DNA of 64,000 nucleotides from Blasia pusilla. Lineage: Eukaryota; Marchantiophyta; Marchantiopsida; Blasiales. Under the pieces are notes generated by a model. The model saw only the letters and a list, made by a program, of their open reading frames with translations. It had not been told where the DNA came from and made no database searches. Positions within the stretch are counted from its first letter, which is position 1; each line of letters starts with the position of its first letter. A program made the position numbers and the translations under genes. The stretch is taken from the NCBI GenBank assembly GCA_050084515.1, contig CM114271.1, positions 52,762,001-52,826,000 on the forward strand, given 5' to 3'. Below, in pieces: positions 10,901-24,079 of this stretch.

Positions 10901-13308
10901 GACACGTGAACGGATGTGACACTGTAAGCGGACGTTAACGAGCGCAAGAACAAGAAGCACGCCCGTGCCAGTCACCCAGTGGTGGTCCACCATCGATGCA
11001 AAAGCCAAACAAGTACACTTATAATCCGCTTTCCGAATCGAGGGAGGGAGCCCGGAGCCTGGAGATTACTTCTCGTAGCCTGGCCTCTATAGGACCTAGC
11101 TAGCCACAGGAACTTGGCCCCTAGAAATTTGAATTCAATGGTTGGCCTTGAATGGGAACAGCGCTTCCAAGGAAGTTAACTGGGCCCCGCGCTCATATCT
11201 CGCGTCCATATTCTCATCATGAAACAAAACGAAGTGATCCCAGATCGTCCTTGGACGAGTACGTACCTGCGCACCCAGAGATAACGACCGTGTATATACA
11301 GTACTGTCGTTGTGTATCCCCGGGGAGAATCAAATCGAGCGAGAAAGTTGGGAGGGACGGACTACGGGATTCTGCTCCGCTGGACTCTGTCATAAACACA
11401 GGACGGCCTGCACTGCATTTCTTTCTGTTCTGAGAAGGAATGGTTCCGTTCGTCGCGAAACCAAAGTCAACCCCAAGCGGAGGCCAGTCGCAAGTCAATT
11501 GCGCTGGAGTATGGGGTAATTAGAAAATGTATCAAGAAGATCCTCTTGGTGATGGGGGCACGAGGTATGCAAAGAAAACGTGCAGCTCTCCGTCTTCACA
11601 AGGTTTAATGCTGAGATGTTCTAGTGGGTGAAAGCTGGTGGTGCACAAGTTCCCTAAAACTGTCGCACTCTACTGAGTCTACACGTCCATCTTATCATGA
11701 AATGTGATACCAGCTACGATTCTCCGACGGTTCCATGCGCGTTCGAATGAGCGCGCCCGTCAGCACATCAATTTTGCGGAGTTGTCATTCTTTCATCATC
11801 ATGTTGTCCGAGAGGTTCCACCTTTCTTCCGTCCTTCCCGCTAGATCACTCGGAGATTTGGCGTGGATGGCACCACATGGCAAATTCGGGCATGTCGAAG
11901 TTCTAGGGAAGCTCGGTTGAAGACTAAAACCATAAAAATCCAAGAGTTCTACATAGGTTCCCCATATTGACTTTCAACGAAATCTACTGCGCACAATATC
12001 AGCATGCAGGCTGAAGAAGAACCGACGACGAAATTCTCGACCTGACAGAAGAGTGGCGTGTCGGTGAGGTCAGAGTGAAACAAGGGGTCAGAAGGGAACT
12101 TGTGACAGCTTTCACAAAGTTGCGGAAGGTTCCACCAAACAGTACGGGTCTGCAGAGGGCAACAACGCTCTCTTCCGGTGGGCGATATGATCAGCGCATC
12201 AGCTTTCCATCCGGCATAGACCTTGGCTAGGGAGGATTCCATCCGGGGTCCATTTCGGTCCCACAAGCCGAACGTTATAACAACGGCAAAACGGACCCAT
12301 TTTGTGTTCCTACTGGACGGGGAGTAAACTAGCCAAAACTACACCCACACCGGCTTCACGTCCAAGTTAGATGGGGGGATTTACTCATACCGTACGCAAG
12401 TGGAGACTCTATCCTTCTAACAGTAGGGGACACGATATAAATAACTGGGTTCAAGCCAGATGAGGACGACAATGCACACTGGAATGCACAGAAAAAAACT
12501 TAAAGTACGTATCTCGAAGTGCTGAGAAAAGCTCCAGAAGAATACATCGCAGATCACAATTGACGACCACCTCATAACAGAAAAATCGTACGTAGATACA
12601 CCTAAATTAAGTTGTGATCGGCCCTTTCAGGTTCAATTTATTGAAAGGAAACGATTTGTAAAGAATAGACTCTGACCCAAATGGCCCGAGTTGAAGGTCC
12701 TTGTTACATACAATTCCGGTGACAACGCTTCTCATTGCTAAAAACCAGAGAGATGTCACGGTGGCAGTGTTCATTTGAATGGAGACGGTTCGCTCCCTCG
12801 GTATGCTTCACAACGATCGATAGCCGAAATGAGAAAATTAATGAATTGTACAGTGAAATATGGTGTGGGGGTCTCCCCTCTTTTCACATAACCATGACTG
12901 TGGCTTTGAATAAAACGCACCTCATCCAAAATTAAAGTAACCCAATCTGGCAAATGGGCCCGGTCAGAGATGTCCTTCACATCATGAGGATCTCCTTACG
13001 GGAGGCTTCTATTTCCGGCTCGGGGATCTACTTATTCACAAAATAAACCTTAGATCTAACGACGCGAACAAGGCTCTTGTGTATGGGTGAGATGGCGCTG
13101 ATACCACGACTCTCCAATCTTCTCCTTTACGGTGGGAGCTGTCGCGGCAAAGCAGGCGGGAACTTCGCCACTGGACTTAGACCTCGCGATTAATTGAGCC
13201 GCAGAGGACCACCTCTCGAGACAAAAGGCCTCTTGTATGTTGTACAAACCGGCAGACAAGTGCGAAGAGAAGAGGGCGGATGGATGGTGAGGAAGGACAA
13301 TCCCAACG
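10901..13308. other. GC-richer 3' flank of the host gene
   Basis: Base composition shifts abruptly from AT-rich to balanced near 10.9 kb, matching the start of the gene island. A CACGTG core lies at 10,903-10,908. No convincing coding exon was found on either strand. On the minus strand this interval would hold the 3' UTR of the gene ending at 13,309; a possible AATAAA lies near 12,637. Low-scoring open frames around 11.2-11.5 and 11.9-12.3 kb look incidental. Confidence 0.45.
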
Positions 13309-16020
13309 CTAAGAGAACGCCGCGGTTGAAGTTGAAGAGAACACAAGAGATGGCACAACAACCCTGGGGTAGGGTGCCGAGCCTAACAAAGGTGTTTCTC
13401 CAGAGGGCATCATACCAGGTACCGCCAACGGCCAGCCCCTGGGTATGGTTCCATCGTCTACTAAATCGGCTTCCGAAGCAGAGCCCATACTCCATCCCAT
13501 CACATTGATTGTGTTCACGCGCCTCATTTCCCTGCCTGCAAGAAGTCGAAAGGTTGCCAGGACGATTACGACATGATGCATATGCATAGTTCAATGACAC
13601 ATTTTCATGGGTATTTTGAGATACCCTCAGGGCGACTATACTAGTTCCACATTCCTCACCCCTCTTCACATCACGAAGAAAAAACTCGCATTACCTTCCT
13701 CCACAGCGAGCCACATAGCTTTACGTTCCAGATCGACGGCGTGGCCACTACGGGCAGCAGGAGAGAGTGCTCTCAAAACTGATACAAGTCAACACATAAC
13801 CCGTCAAGGTCAATAACTCGTTTAGCACAACTGAATTAAGATTCTCTATCACGGGCCGAGTTACAAGTTGGACCCCAAAGGACATAAACCGTAAACATAG
13901 ATTGGGCGAATGTGATTCTACCCATAGCACACACCTTGTGATTGATTTTTTTGATCTCCTTCATCGCAACGCTTCAAGTATGCCTGTAGGTGTACAAATC
14001 GTTCCTGGTAGCCCATGGTGGTCTTCCCTGCCGACTGCGGTGGAGTGACGGCGGCAACTGGTGTTGCAGATAGGGCTAACGATTTCCCCCATTCCTCCTC
14101 GGGTTTGGGTGTAGAACCAATTGAGTTTTTAATCCCTACTTGCGTACGTTGAGGCTCCGCAAAACAGCTCAAAGACAGTGGCAAGGAGGGCTCCCCGGCT
14201 GAAAATGTAGGATGAGTTTTGGGCATTGGAGCATGTGCAGGCACGGTATATGGCGCGGTACCTCGTTGCCAGGAAGCATCTGCCAAGGGCGACTCTTCGG
14301 CATGATTTCCGAAATGGCTCACTACTCTTGGAAGAATCTGAACGCCTGCTGCGAGTGATTCTCTTCCTATAAATAGCTCTGTCTCCTTCAAAAGCAACTG
14401 TGTATCTATGGGCGATGCTCTGAGTGAGCAGCCTGGTATTGCGGCTTGGGATGGAACCCCCGGTATTTCTGTATCGAGAATTTTCACCGAGTTGTCATTC
14501 GCGAAGTCGTCGCTACCCAGGATGCCCGCGTTGGAATTGCAAATACTTGAACTACCGGTCCCACAATGCCCTTGCGACTCCAACGGGGACCTTTTCAATG
14601 GAGAAGACACTGTCGCGTCGGCACTCCTGGGCTTGTCTGGAAAGAAGTCATGCTTCTTCGGATGAGATATTGTGGCGGATGTCTGTAGACAAATCTGAAG
14701 TGATGTATCCTCCCTGCCAACGTCTTCAAGTGCATCCCGCATCACGGACGGCACTAAAGGCTGCACTTCCAAATTTTCTCTCTTTGCCCTCTTCTTTATC
14801 TGCGTTCGAAGATCAGCAGGTTCCGCGGTACGGTTCACCTCAATAACTTCCGAGGCACTAGCCGGGTAATCAGCAGTATTGTAGAACTTTCGGAATTGTT
14901 TCCGCTTCCTTCCACCTCCCACCACACCCTCATTAAGAACTCCCATCCTCTCGTCGTCCAACCTACTTTGTTTGCCGGCTGGCTCGCGGGCTGATGATAA
15001 AAATTGAAACACCAACATATTGTCCGCTGGAGTCCTAGGAGCTAAGGGAGCCGCGGTGGAAGACACGGATTGAGCCCCGTCCCTGCACAGACTTGTACTG
15101 AAAGTAGGAGTGTTCATCTCTGACCACTTATGTGCAGACGGCCTTGAAGGCGAATCGCCACTGTGCCACGCCAAGGAACTATCATGTTCACACGCCGGCT
15201 GCAAGGCTAAACTGAGATCAGCATCGAAAGTTGAACCTTCGGTAACTGAGTTCGGTTGCCTTGGTAGCTGGTGGTCGAACATCCGGGAGGAGTTGATCAT
15301 TGACCGAACTGATTCGTGCCGAGAACCAGGAGGAAACTCGTGAGCGTCAGTCTTAGGCCCTCTAGACAGCACATGTGCCCTTATCCCGACAGTGAGCGGC
15401 GTGCCTCGAGTCGCTGATCTATTGAGGATTTCCTGCTTCACAATTGGCATAGGAGTATCGCTAACCCCAGGATCATGCTGAATGCGTCGATCACTTCCAT
15501 GGCGTTTCTCAGGTGAAATAACAGGAGACCGACTGCTAGGCTCGTGCCGTAGATGAAGTTGCAAGTCATCACCAGGAAGGCAGGGCTTTCTGGTGGACGC
15601 GAGCGTCGCCAACGCACGCGTAGCGGCAGGCTGGCCAACCTGAGGAGGAGAAGATCCTCCCTTTAGCGAAGCCGTCTTCGCCGGTGATTTGAGCTCTTTC
15701 AGAGACATCACATTTTCCTTCTGCGATTCCTTTTGACCCACTTCCCGTTGCAATCCTGCATCGACGCTTCGACTTGATGACAGGTACATCGACAAATTTG
15801 CTCCTGCTGGCCCAATGGGTGTTTGATCCTGCCTCGTCCACATTACCTTTCTTTGCTCGAGCATGGCCATGGATGCTGCCGAAGAGAAGTGCAACACGGA
15901 ATTGGGCGTTTCCGTCAGCTGCTTCGGTGGGCATTTCATGGGAGTCGATGGGCCGGCTTCAGGTGCGTTGTCCAACTGTACCGCAGGTTGAGTAGCACAA
16001 CCCTGCACAACGACCCACAT
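13309..16020 (-). CDS. Plant nuclear protein with EAR-like motif and conserved split C-terminal module (3 coding exons)
   Basis: Gene model: exon 16,020-13,935, donor AAG|GTGTGT; exon 13,778-13,695 (84 nt), acceptor CAG|TTTTG and donor GAAG|GTAATG; exon 13,535-13,309, acceptor TTGCAG|GCAGGG, ending TAG. Phases match and give about 798 residues. Residues 1-665 are Ser/Pro-rich and probably disordered, with basic nuclear-localisation-like stretches at 371-379 (RKRKQFRKF) and 409-414 (KKRAKR) and an LxLxL EAR-type motif at 269-273 (LSLAL). The conserved-looking part begins at about 669 (MGYQERFVHLQAYL...CDEGDQ), continues through LRALSPAARSGHAVDLERKA and EEGREMRRVNTINVMG, and crosses both introns. 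That continuity is the main evidence for the splice model. I cannot name the family; a transcriptional co-regulator role is inferred only from the EAR and basic motifs. The start is uncertain: a stop lies just upstream of the Met at 16,020, and TTGTGCAG at about 16,008 could be an acceptor. In that case the N-terminus lies in an upstream exon. Confidence 0.7.
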
Positions 16021-19000
16021 CCAACTTCAACAACATTGACAGCTTGCTACGCACCAGCAGGACGTTGGAATTGTGCCTCATGCGCACCAAGAATCTCAAC
16101 CAGCGAATCAGCTCCAGATAGACACATTCAGGAGCTACGAAATGGTGAAAGGAGACCTAAACGCTACCTAGGTGACGTACCCGTTTCGATTCCATCCAAT
16201 GAGGCAGAACAGAGGACTCTTTCGATTTCGTAGCACCATTCCCACACACTTCAACCTTTGGAGATCCTTTGGATAGGGGTGGCGTCCCTAAACCCACTGC
16301 AGCAACATCTTTTACCCATAAATGAGAATTCGATAACCTCACAAGGATGATAACTCCAGAAACACATTTGCACAACAGCTTCCGCTACAAAATCAGAAGA
16401 TTAAGATAAAAATTTCGTCCCAAAGTACGAGGTAACCACTATTATCGTCTCCATGTCCAAAGGAACAATCAAGGTTCAAAATCAAGACTAGAAGGGTGAG
16501 CCAAGTAGGACTCACTTGAATCTGACTGAGAATAAAAGCCTACAGGAGAGCCATCCTGCGGTCTGCCGAGGTACCAGAGCGGACGGGGAAAGTGAGACTG
16601 CAATAGGGAAGCGTCGCGGTGAGGCGGGAAGCCCACCGGATGTTCATTGCCCGCCTGCTCCACTGCCGAGGTCATCTCCTAAACCTCGTAACCGCACCAA
16701 GATCCACGAAACCTTTATCAATAAAGAGCAGCGAGGAGGCGATCCCACAGAAGCCCGGAACCCACCGGCGTTCCGCAAGCGTAAAACTGAACTTCGTGGT
16801 CTCCTAAACGTCATTGGTTGCAGCTGGCGCCAAAAACTGCTCTCCTTCCATGTCCCGAAACCTCCGCTTCATTCTTTACTAGAAGCAATTACCAACTTCC
16901 GAGAACAGATCTGGACTACGAGAAGCACAGTTCCACTCGGACGTCGTAAACCAGACTGTTACTCTGCCAGAAGACACTAGGCGGTGAGGCAACTTCACGG
17001 CGAGGAGATGGCAAGACTCTACTTCTGCACTTCAACTCGAGTGGGCCCCTTTTAAAAGGTGTGCCGAGAGCAAGGGGGGTGACACGCTCTCCCCTCACGG
17101 CCACATTCGACCCTTCCTAGTTCCATTTCTACGAGCAGATGACGGTCTTGCGCGATGCAGTCGAACGAGTGCTACTCTCTGGCCGTCGGATCCTTGAGTT
17201 CATACGTCGCCGCTGACTCCGTTTCACCCGACCGCCGGAACAATCTAACGCTGGAATCCACAGCCTGCTTACAATAGCGCCCTGTTCCTAGCTGGTCAAA
17301 TGAAACTGAAGCTTTAGAGCGAGCATTGCTTGCTGATGATCCAGGGACTCAAATAGCAAACCGACATCGATACACGTTCCAAGGCAGAGAAGCGCGGTAC
17401 TCCAGCTATGGCAGAGGGTGTCAAAAGAGAATGACGGCAACGACCTCATGCTTGACCTTACTGCGTCAAGCCCCGATGGTAATGAATTCAGTTGTAGCCA
17501 TCTAAAGCCCAAGACTACTATCGTTATTGCCAACTTAAGCACTCCGTCCATCCGAGCAACCTAGAATAGACCACAACGTACTACGCCGTTGAGTTACATA
17601 CCTGAGAATCTAATGGCAGGGATCATCGTGAGTACAACCCGTAAGTATGGCTTTGAGCAAAGCGGTGAATGGGAAGGGCACAAGGTCATTGAAAACCCTC
17701 CTCCGTCAAAGAAGCCCTCTCTCGGCCCGAGCCATGTCTCCTTGTGCAAAACTGCCGCAACACCAGTCAGACATTCCTGCTCTGCGCGCGGAGCGACAAG
17801 ACGGCCTCTAAACGGCAGCTCCAACGGAATTGTTTCTTCTCAGAGACCAAGCCGGAATTGCGAAAGCTAATGGAGGAGAAGGTACCTCACAACGTCGAGG
17901 AATGTCCGTCTTGCCTCGGTTAACCAAGAAAGAAGAGGCAAGAAGAAGCTAATACATCTCAACCTCCATAAGTCTAAAATTACAACAAGGAACCGGAATA
18001 GTTTCAAGGTGACACTCAAGAGTGAGAGCGGTGGAAGAGCCTGCAACTACCGATGGACTGTGAAGCAATGTACAGGAAACGAGTTTCCAATAACAGTACA
18101 GACCAGGGGGAAAACCGAGTCTCGGCGCCGCCCGCGGAGAGGAACAGCAGGGGTCGTTACCGACTGTGTCCTACGCTTCCAGGTAGAGCATCGATAAAGA
18201 CAGGGAGAGGATACATCAGTTAACGCACAGATCCGGACGATGCTCCGTCTCAAGTTTCTGCTCTAGAGGTCACCAAGGGTCTAACCGGGCTGCCAAACCG
18301 AAAGGATCAAGTCGCAATGGACATATCGTCGATGCCCGCTCCCTTCCTCCGCAGGAATGCGTGTCACCAGGCTACAAGACTAGGCTTGCAATGGGCCGAA
18401 CAGGATGGACGCAACGATAGTGGCAAAACCCCAACCCCACCTCTCGAACTGAGAACCGGTGGATATCAGAGTAAAAGCAACGGGTCTCTGCCAAAGACCA
18501 GGGCCTCCTCCTCGTTCCGAGCCTGGCACAGACAGGTGCCGTAGGTATGGAGGGTTTGCCCTTACTCCTCTGCCTCCGCACACGAATCTTCTCTCGATAC
18601 TCTCTAGCGACTCTCTAGGATTCGTCCGCTTCTCTCAAATCCCGTGTCGCGTTGCATTCCCGGTAGGGTGGCAGTGACTCTTCATCGAGATGAGACGGAT
18701 GCACCACCACTAGAACAGTAGAAAGCGGACCCGTCCCAGCAAGCAAGCAAGCAACCCTCAAAGATGGTGAAGCGTGTGGATCGGTCGATCTACAGCGGCA
18801 GCATTGAAGGAAGAAAAGCGAAGTTACACTGTTCTCCACAGTTCATGCAGGCTCTCTTGTCCCGCCCGCTCTCTCCGCCTGTCCTCCTCCTCCTCCCTAC
18901 CTCCTTCCCCTGCTACCCCTACTCTCACCGAGGAGCAGCACAGCCGAAACCGATGACCGTTAGACCCTTACATCAGTAGCAGCTGCGAAGTCTCCCGCAA

Positions 19001-20100
19001 AGGAGTAGGACGCGCCATTGCAGCGCGGACCGGGTCAGGAACTAGCGCGGCACGGCACGGGACAAGCTGAGGGAGCGACCGGGCGGACGGGCTGGCGGGC
19101 ATGGGGCCCGCAGGCGAGACTGTGCTGGCACTGATGATGATGAGACCCGTCTTCCCGCCCAAACTCAAAATTCTCGTATTGTACAGTATATATGCCTCGT
19201 ACCTCCTCGACGTCGTTTTACTGCTTTTACTGCCGCCGTCCAATCTGCCTGGATCTGCCTCCTCCGTTATCCACGTCGTTCATGACTGCCTTCCCTCGCA
19301 GTATTATGATAGCCTAAACTTTTCTTACAATGTCAGCCACGTAGCCCCCGTTACTTTACCCATAACTAACCCTGTCGATGTAGTCAGGGTAGAACCATCC
19401 CCGTTTCCAGCGCCCGCGATTCGCACTTCTGCAACCCGCGAAGTCGTAGAACCGACACGCAGGTGGCACGTGTCAGATTCACCGGTGCGTCCAGTGCATT
19501 CGCCCAAGACCGGCAACAGCCAGTAGGCTCGTGAAGCTCATCAACGTACCGGCGGCTGGGCTCGGCAAGAGGCGGGCAGGACGCCCGGGTAGCGGGCTGG
19601 TCACGGCAGGGGAGAAAGAGAAAGGATATATCCGTGGACTCGTGTCAGCACAGCTGCTGACCAAGTCGGTGCCATCCCATGCCCACATATAGAAAGGAAA
19701 GTTACGTACCGTTCAGTGTAACACATCATTCTCACCCGGGGATCGCTAGCCGTAGCAACGGTAGTATAGGGAAATCTCCTCCCCGGTTTCCGTAGTTTCT
19801 CCCTTACCCTGCCCCCGCCCTCGGCGTAACGGTAAACGTTTTGTCGTTTCCGTCTTTCACCCATACTCCTGCGAGTTCGCCTTTCTCGGGACGGTTGACG
19901 ACTATCTTCGGGGCAGGTGGTGAAGTTCTCGACGACAGTGGCTTCGCGATAACTAGGCGACGCAATTACACTCACTTTCTCAAACTTTTGCTCGTGGTAA
20001 CCTGTCCCTCTGCCGATCGAGGTTAAAAAAATATGGTGGTGACTTCTGTTTCTCGCTCGCTCACCAACTACGTACTTTGACATGCACCCGCCGAATTCGT
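16021..20100 (-). other. Upstream transcribed and promoter region of the host gene
   Basis: Balanced-GC DNA continues upstream of the coding exon. A possible further exon at about 16,172-16,375 ends ...PHWMESKRVRHLG at a CACCTAG|GTAGCG donor, but its phase does not fit the nearest acceptor, so I do not include it. On the minus strand, 18,850-18,940 is strongly GA-rich (CT-rich on plus), as is common in plant 5' leaders. Frames of 141 codons (19,101-19,526, plus) and 160 codons (19,601-20,083, minus) show no domain and are probably chance. Confidence 0.4.
19467..19472. promoter_or_regulatory. Possible G-box/ABRE (CACGTG)
   Basis: Palindromic CACGTG in the context GGCACGTGTC, about 3.4 kb upstream of the coding start and within the GC-rich promoter-like block. 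The motif is known as a bZIP/bHLH site in plants; use here is inference. Confidence 0.3.
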
Positions 20101-20252
20101 TTGCGCCTTTTCGGCACGAGCCAAATGTACATATTAAGTACGATCCATATTATTGACAATTAGTGAGTCAACTCGAGGATGAGGAAAATCTTGCCTGCTT
20201 ATCAGCCGCCTGTGGAGATACGGTTTCCAATTAAGAAAAAAATTTTAAAAAA

Positions 20253-20298
20253 ATTTATATATTTATATATTTATATATATATATATGTGTGTGTGTGG
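20253..20298. repeat. AT/GT microsatellite
   Basis: Alternating TATATTTATATATT...ATATATAT followed by (GT)5. Confidence 0.9.
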
Positions 20299-20299
20299 C

Positions 20300-22330
20300 T
20301 CGTGACCTCGTGCAGCCGGTTCGGAAAGTGCATGGCTGATACAGTAACCAACCAAATGAAATGCCCATTTTTTTTTATTCTACTAGCCGTTCAATATTCA
20401 CGAGACGCACCGCGCTTGAGTCAACTTACCCGCCCAAGTTTAACCCCATCCATCCATCCATCGCTCTTCGGGTAGGCTAAACCACTCGCGCCTGCCTTCA
20501 GTGCTAGACCAGATTTGCAGATTTGACCATCGCACTTTTAAGTGATTACAAGTGGGTACTTCGCGATTTGTTGTTCCTACGACATCATTTGGAATGGCAA
20601 ATCTTCGCATGATCCCGAATTTGGGGCCATGAAGGCTGACTTTGGATGATTACAATATCATTTCTTCTTTTGGAAACGCATATATCCCATTAGGGCCCCG
20701 AACATACACACGAAAGCCATATCAGTCAATGTCATAGAATAATTAACATCTCGGTAAAGTCATACGACACTTCGATGAATGGTCTTCCTTTCCCATCACG
20801 ATGTCGCCCTCGTTCTTCATGTACTTCTTTTCATGCTTGTTTTTTAAACATTCATAATCTTTTCGGGAAAAGTATGCTTAAGGCTTCATAAAAAGCACGG
20901 TTAAGCGAAGTGGTCACTTTTATTTCATACTGCCCAAACTCCATTGTGGTGACCTATTTACACGTTTCAAGTGCATGTGGTGTTCACATAAAAACGCACG
21001 CCTCTTTTTTAAGTGCCTCTTTTTAATACTTTGGTATCACCTTAATGCTACACGTAGGTGACTAATTTGTGTGTGGTCCCCCCTAGACATTCGAAACTAA
21101 CAGATCTGATAGTGCTTTTAAGGAGAGCCAAACCAAAACATGGTCTCCCTTTGACCACGCCGCTTGGATTTTGTCCTCTTTTTTATTGTTATGTTTGTTT
21201 CAAAACATCCTTTTCTTAATGATAAAATACAGATGTACAATGAGATCATAGTGCATGGAGGATTTCTCTTTTATTTTTGGTCAAACTCATAGACTTTTCT
21301 TGGAATCCCATTTCAATTCCTATACATCATTCAAAACTTTATGTCTTACCCTCAAAGAAAATCTAGTTGCCATGAAATTGGTTAGGCTATGGCAAAATGG
21401 AAGATTATCAATATAGAAAATTTTGGAGAAAATCAAAGAGCTTCCAATTTTAACTTTATATATTGAATGTTCAATTAGACTTGGAACAAACTTGGAGTAT
21501 GTAAATCCCTTCAATGCAAGAAACCAGTGTGCACCCTTGAGAGGGGGGAAGTTGAGAGGGAAATTAGTTATTATATTTGCGTGAAGGACACGTGGATAGG
21601 TTAGATAGTGAGGAAAAAAACCGAAAAGTGTATGTAGAGGCCGTGAAAATTCAAAAAAGGGTTTGACATTCTTCAAAATCCTTGTGCAAACACACTCTTA
21701 AATTTCCTATCATTGCAACCCTAACCCCGCATCCTCCTAATCCACATATTCCCAAACCATCACATTCATTGGTCTCACCCTTTCCTACTCTTGTACTACC
21801 CTATTATGCTTGTTGATTATGGTCATCCTAGATCCATCGCTACTCCGACCTCCAATAAGTCATATGCTTCACAAATTCAAATATCTACTATCCAAGCATA
21901 TTGATTCGACAGGAAAATATAAACTCTTTGTAATGTCTATACGCATTGTTGCATAATATGCATGCACCAATTATTATACATGCAAGTCTAAGATCCACCA
22001 ACCCTATGAATACTTCCACATGTGCACAAAAGAAACTAGAATCATCCTCATGAAATGAGATCTTGAACTTCAACTCTAAGCTCTTAAATTTGCTACACTA
22101 CACTTTACCTCTCAACTGTTAGATTGGTAGCTCTTTGTGGATCCGGAGGAAACTAATCTTAATTAATTGTAATACATCTTGAAATCTTTCCATCGATTCC
22201 ATGGATATCTAGACACTCTTTTCCAAAGAGAATAAACTTACTACACCTAAAGTCATAGCATCCCTATAGCAATCGTATAAATATTGAAAATTAGCTAAAC
22301 ATGGGTTTTCAGTGAAGCACATCCAAAGTA

Positions 22331-22395
<65 letters not shown>

Positions 22396-24079
22396 ATAGT
22401 GGGAGTTCATGGTCATCATGATGAGCAAAGAGTATGTTGCTTGCTATTCTATGTAGTAGACACAAGTTGCAAAAACTAACTCCCAATGCAACCGTAAAGT
22501 GGTGGTTTTTGCACTCACGAACTAGTTCTTTTTTTTTGCTCTTTTTGGCTTTATTTGGACTCCTTTTTTGAGTCTATGAAACACTTTTTTCAAGGGGGGG
22601 CGATGTTTGGCTCCTTCCAATCTTTTTAAGGGTTGGTTTTTTTCCTCCTTGATTTCAAGAAGTTTGGAAAGACAACATGGAAGACAATGAAATTCATTCA
22701 TATATATGTCACTTCACATAAAATAGAAGTCCCACCTAAAAACAATTTAGAGGTGGCTCCATTATGCAAGGAAAGCAGTTACAAAGTGAGGAGAGGATTT
22801 TTGGAAAGTAAGCAGGAAAAAAAATTGCAATGGATTGAAGGAGAAGGGGAACTTATGGCCAAGAATTTAGTTGTAGGACTCGCAAAGTAGACACAATTTG
22901 CAAGTTCCTAAAATTGCAAAGTAGTCGCAAGTTGCAAGATTAGTTACGAGTCTCAACACTCGCACTTTGCAAGTCCATGGTGGCAGGTAGACGAAATGTT
23001 ATATACGGCTACCTTACGAATCCTCAAACTCACAAATAGCTTACAAGTGTCATGACTTGCAAAACATATTAGAAGATCCCAAAATCAAAGATGGCTCTCC
23101 CATCAATTCTTATCCAAAAATCGGAGTAAAAAAAATGGCACACCTACTAAGACCCAACAATATAGGTTTGTCATTTTTATTCTACTTAAGTATATGAAAT
23201 CCTTGAGCTTTAGATAATAAAATTTTCTTTCTTGTGTACAATGTATGAGACAATGTATCGATGATTGGTCATAGAAATTAAGTTTATAACTTAAATTATC
23301 ATGCTTTAATTAGAGAATATATGATAAAATGGCATGTTCAAAGGTTCCCTTTATTACAAGGATAGTGAGGGTTGGAATGATTTTTCATAGTGGAGGGTGT
23401 TGAATCATCCAACTTTGATGATGCGAGAGTGGCACTTAGAGGAACATGGGAGGGTTGATTAGGCACATGATATTGATATCTAGAGGACTATAAGCACCCC
23501 ATATGAGAGGATGCCAAATCTAAGCCAAGGTAGTGTGAGGATGAGATGGATGAGTTCATACGAGACCACTTTGGTGATGGTGATGGAGATGATGATACGA
23601 GGTATTAAGGCAAGGAGCAAGGTTCTTAGGCAAGGAGGAACTCAACATTATATTCCTCCATCTTGTACCACTTATAGATCCTTCAATCTACTCTTTTTTA
23701 ACTTGCAAGAGCAATTTTCAAGGTCTAACTTTTTCATGGATATTATTTTATAACTTCTACTTATGAGACCTTGACCTTGAGACTTGAAAAAATAACACTT
23801 GGGTTGAAATTTGCAAGAGCAATTTTCAAGGTCTATTTTCAAGATATTTGTTGTCACGACAATATATCCTCTTCATTTCAAAAGGTGCCTCTGTGTAGCA
23901 TTGTCTACAAGTTTTACTAAAAGTCTCCATTACTAGGCAAGACACTCTCGATATTGAAGTCGTACAAGTCTTTTGCGACCCATAAACAAAGAAAATATCG
24001 ATCTATGCCCTTGTGATTGTTTTCGGCCTCCCATTCCTTCCATTGTACCCACTCAACATGGGTTAATGGGTTAATTCTA
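20300..24079. other. AT-rich intergenic DNA without recognised genes
   Basis: No open frame carries a domain. A minus-strand frame of 118 codons at 21,320-21,676 is hydrophobic/AT-driven and unrecognised. A 24-bp direct repeat (TTGCAAGAGCAATTTTCAAG...) occurs at 23,703 and 23,811, and a CT microsatellite is listed separately. Confidence 0.5.
22334..22393. repeat. (CT)n microsatellite, about 30 units
   Basis: Uninterrupted CT run directly visible. Confidence 0.98.

Noticed and set aside
13190-13669. 159-codon minus-strand frame as a separate protein
   Set aside because: It is an out-of-phase reading across the last intron and exon of the host gene; the spliced frame gives the conserved module instead.
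19101-19526. 141-codon plus-strand frame as a gene
   Set aside because: No domain, no splice or composition support, and it overlaps the GC-rich promoter-like region of the minus-strand gene.
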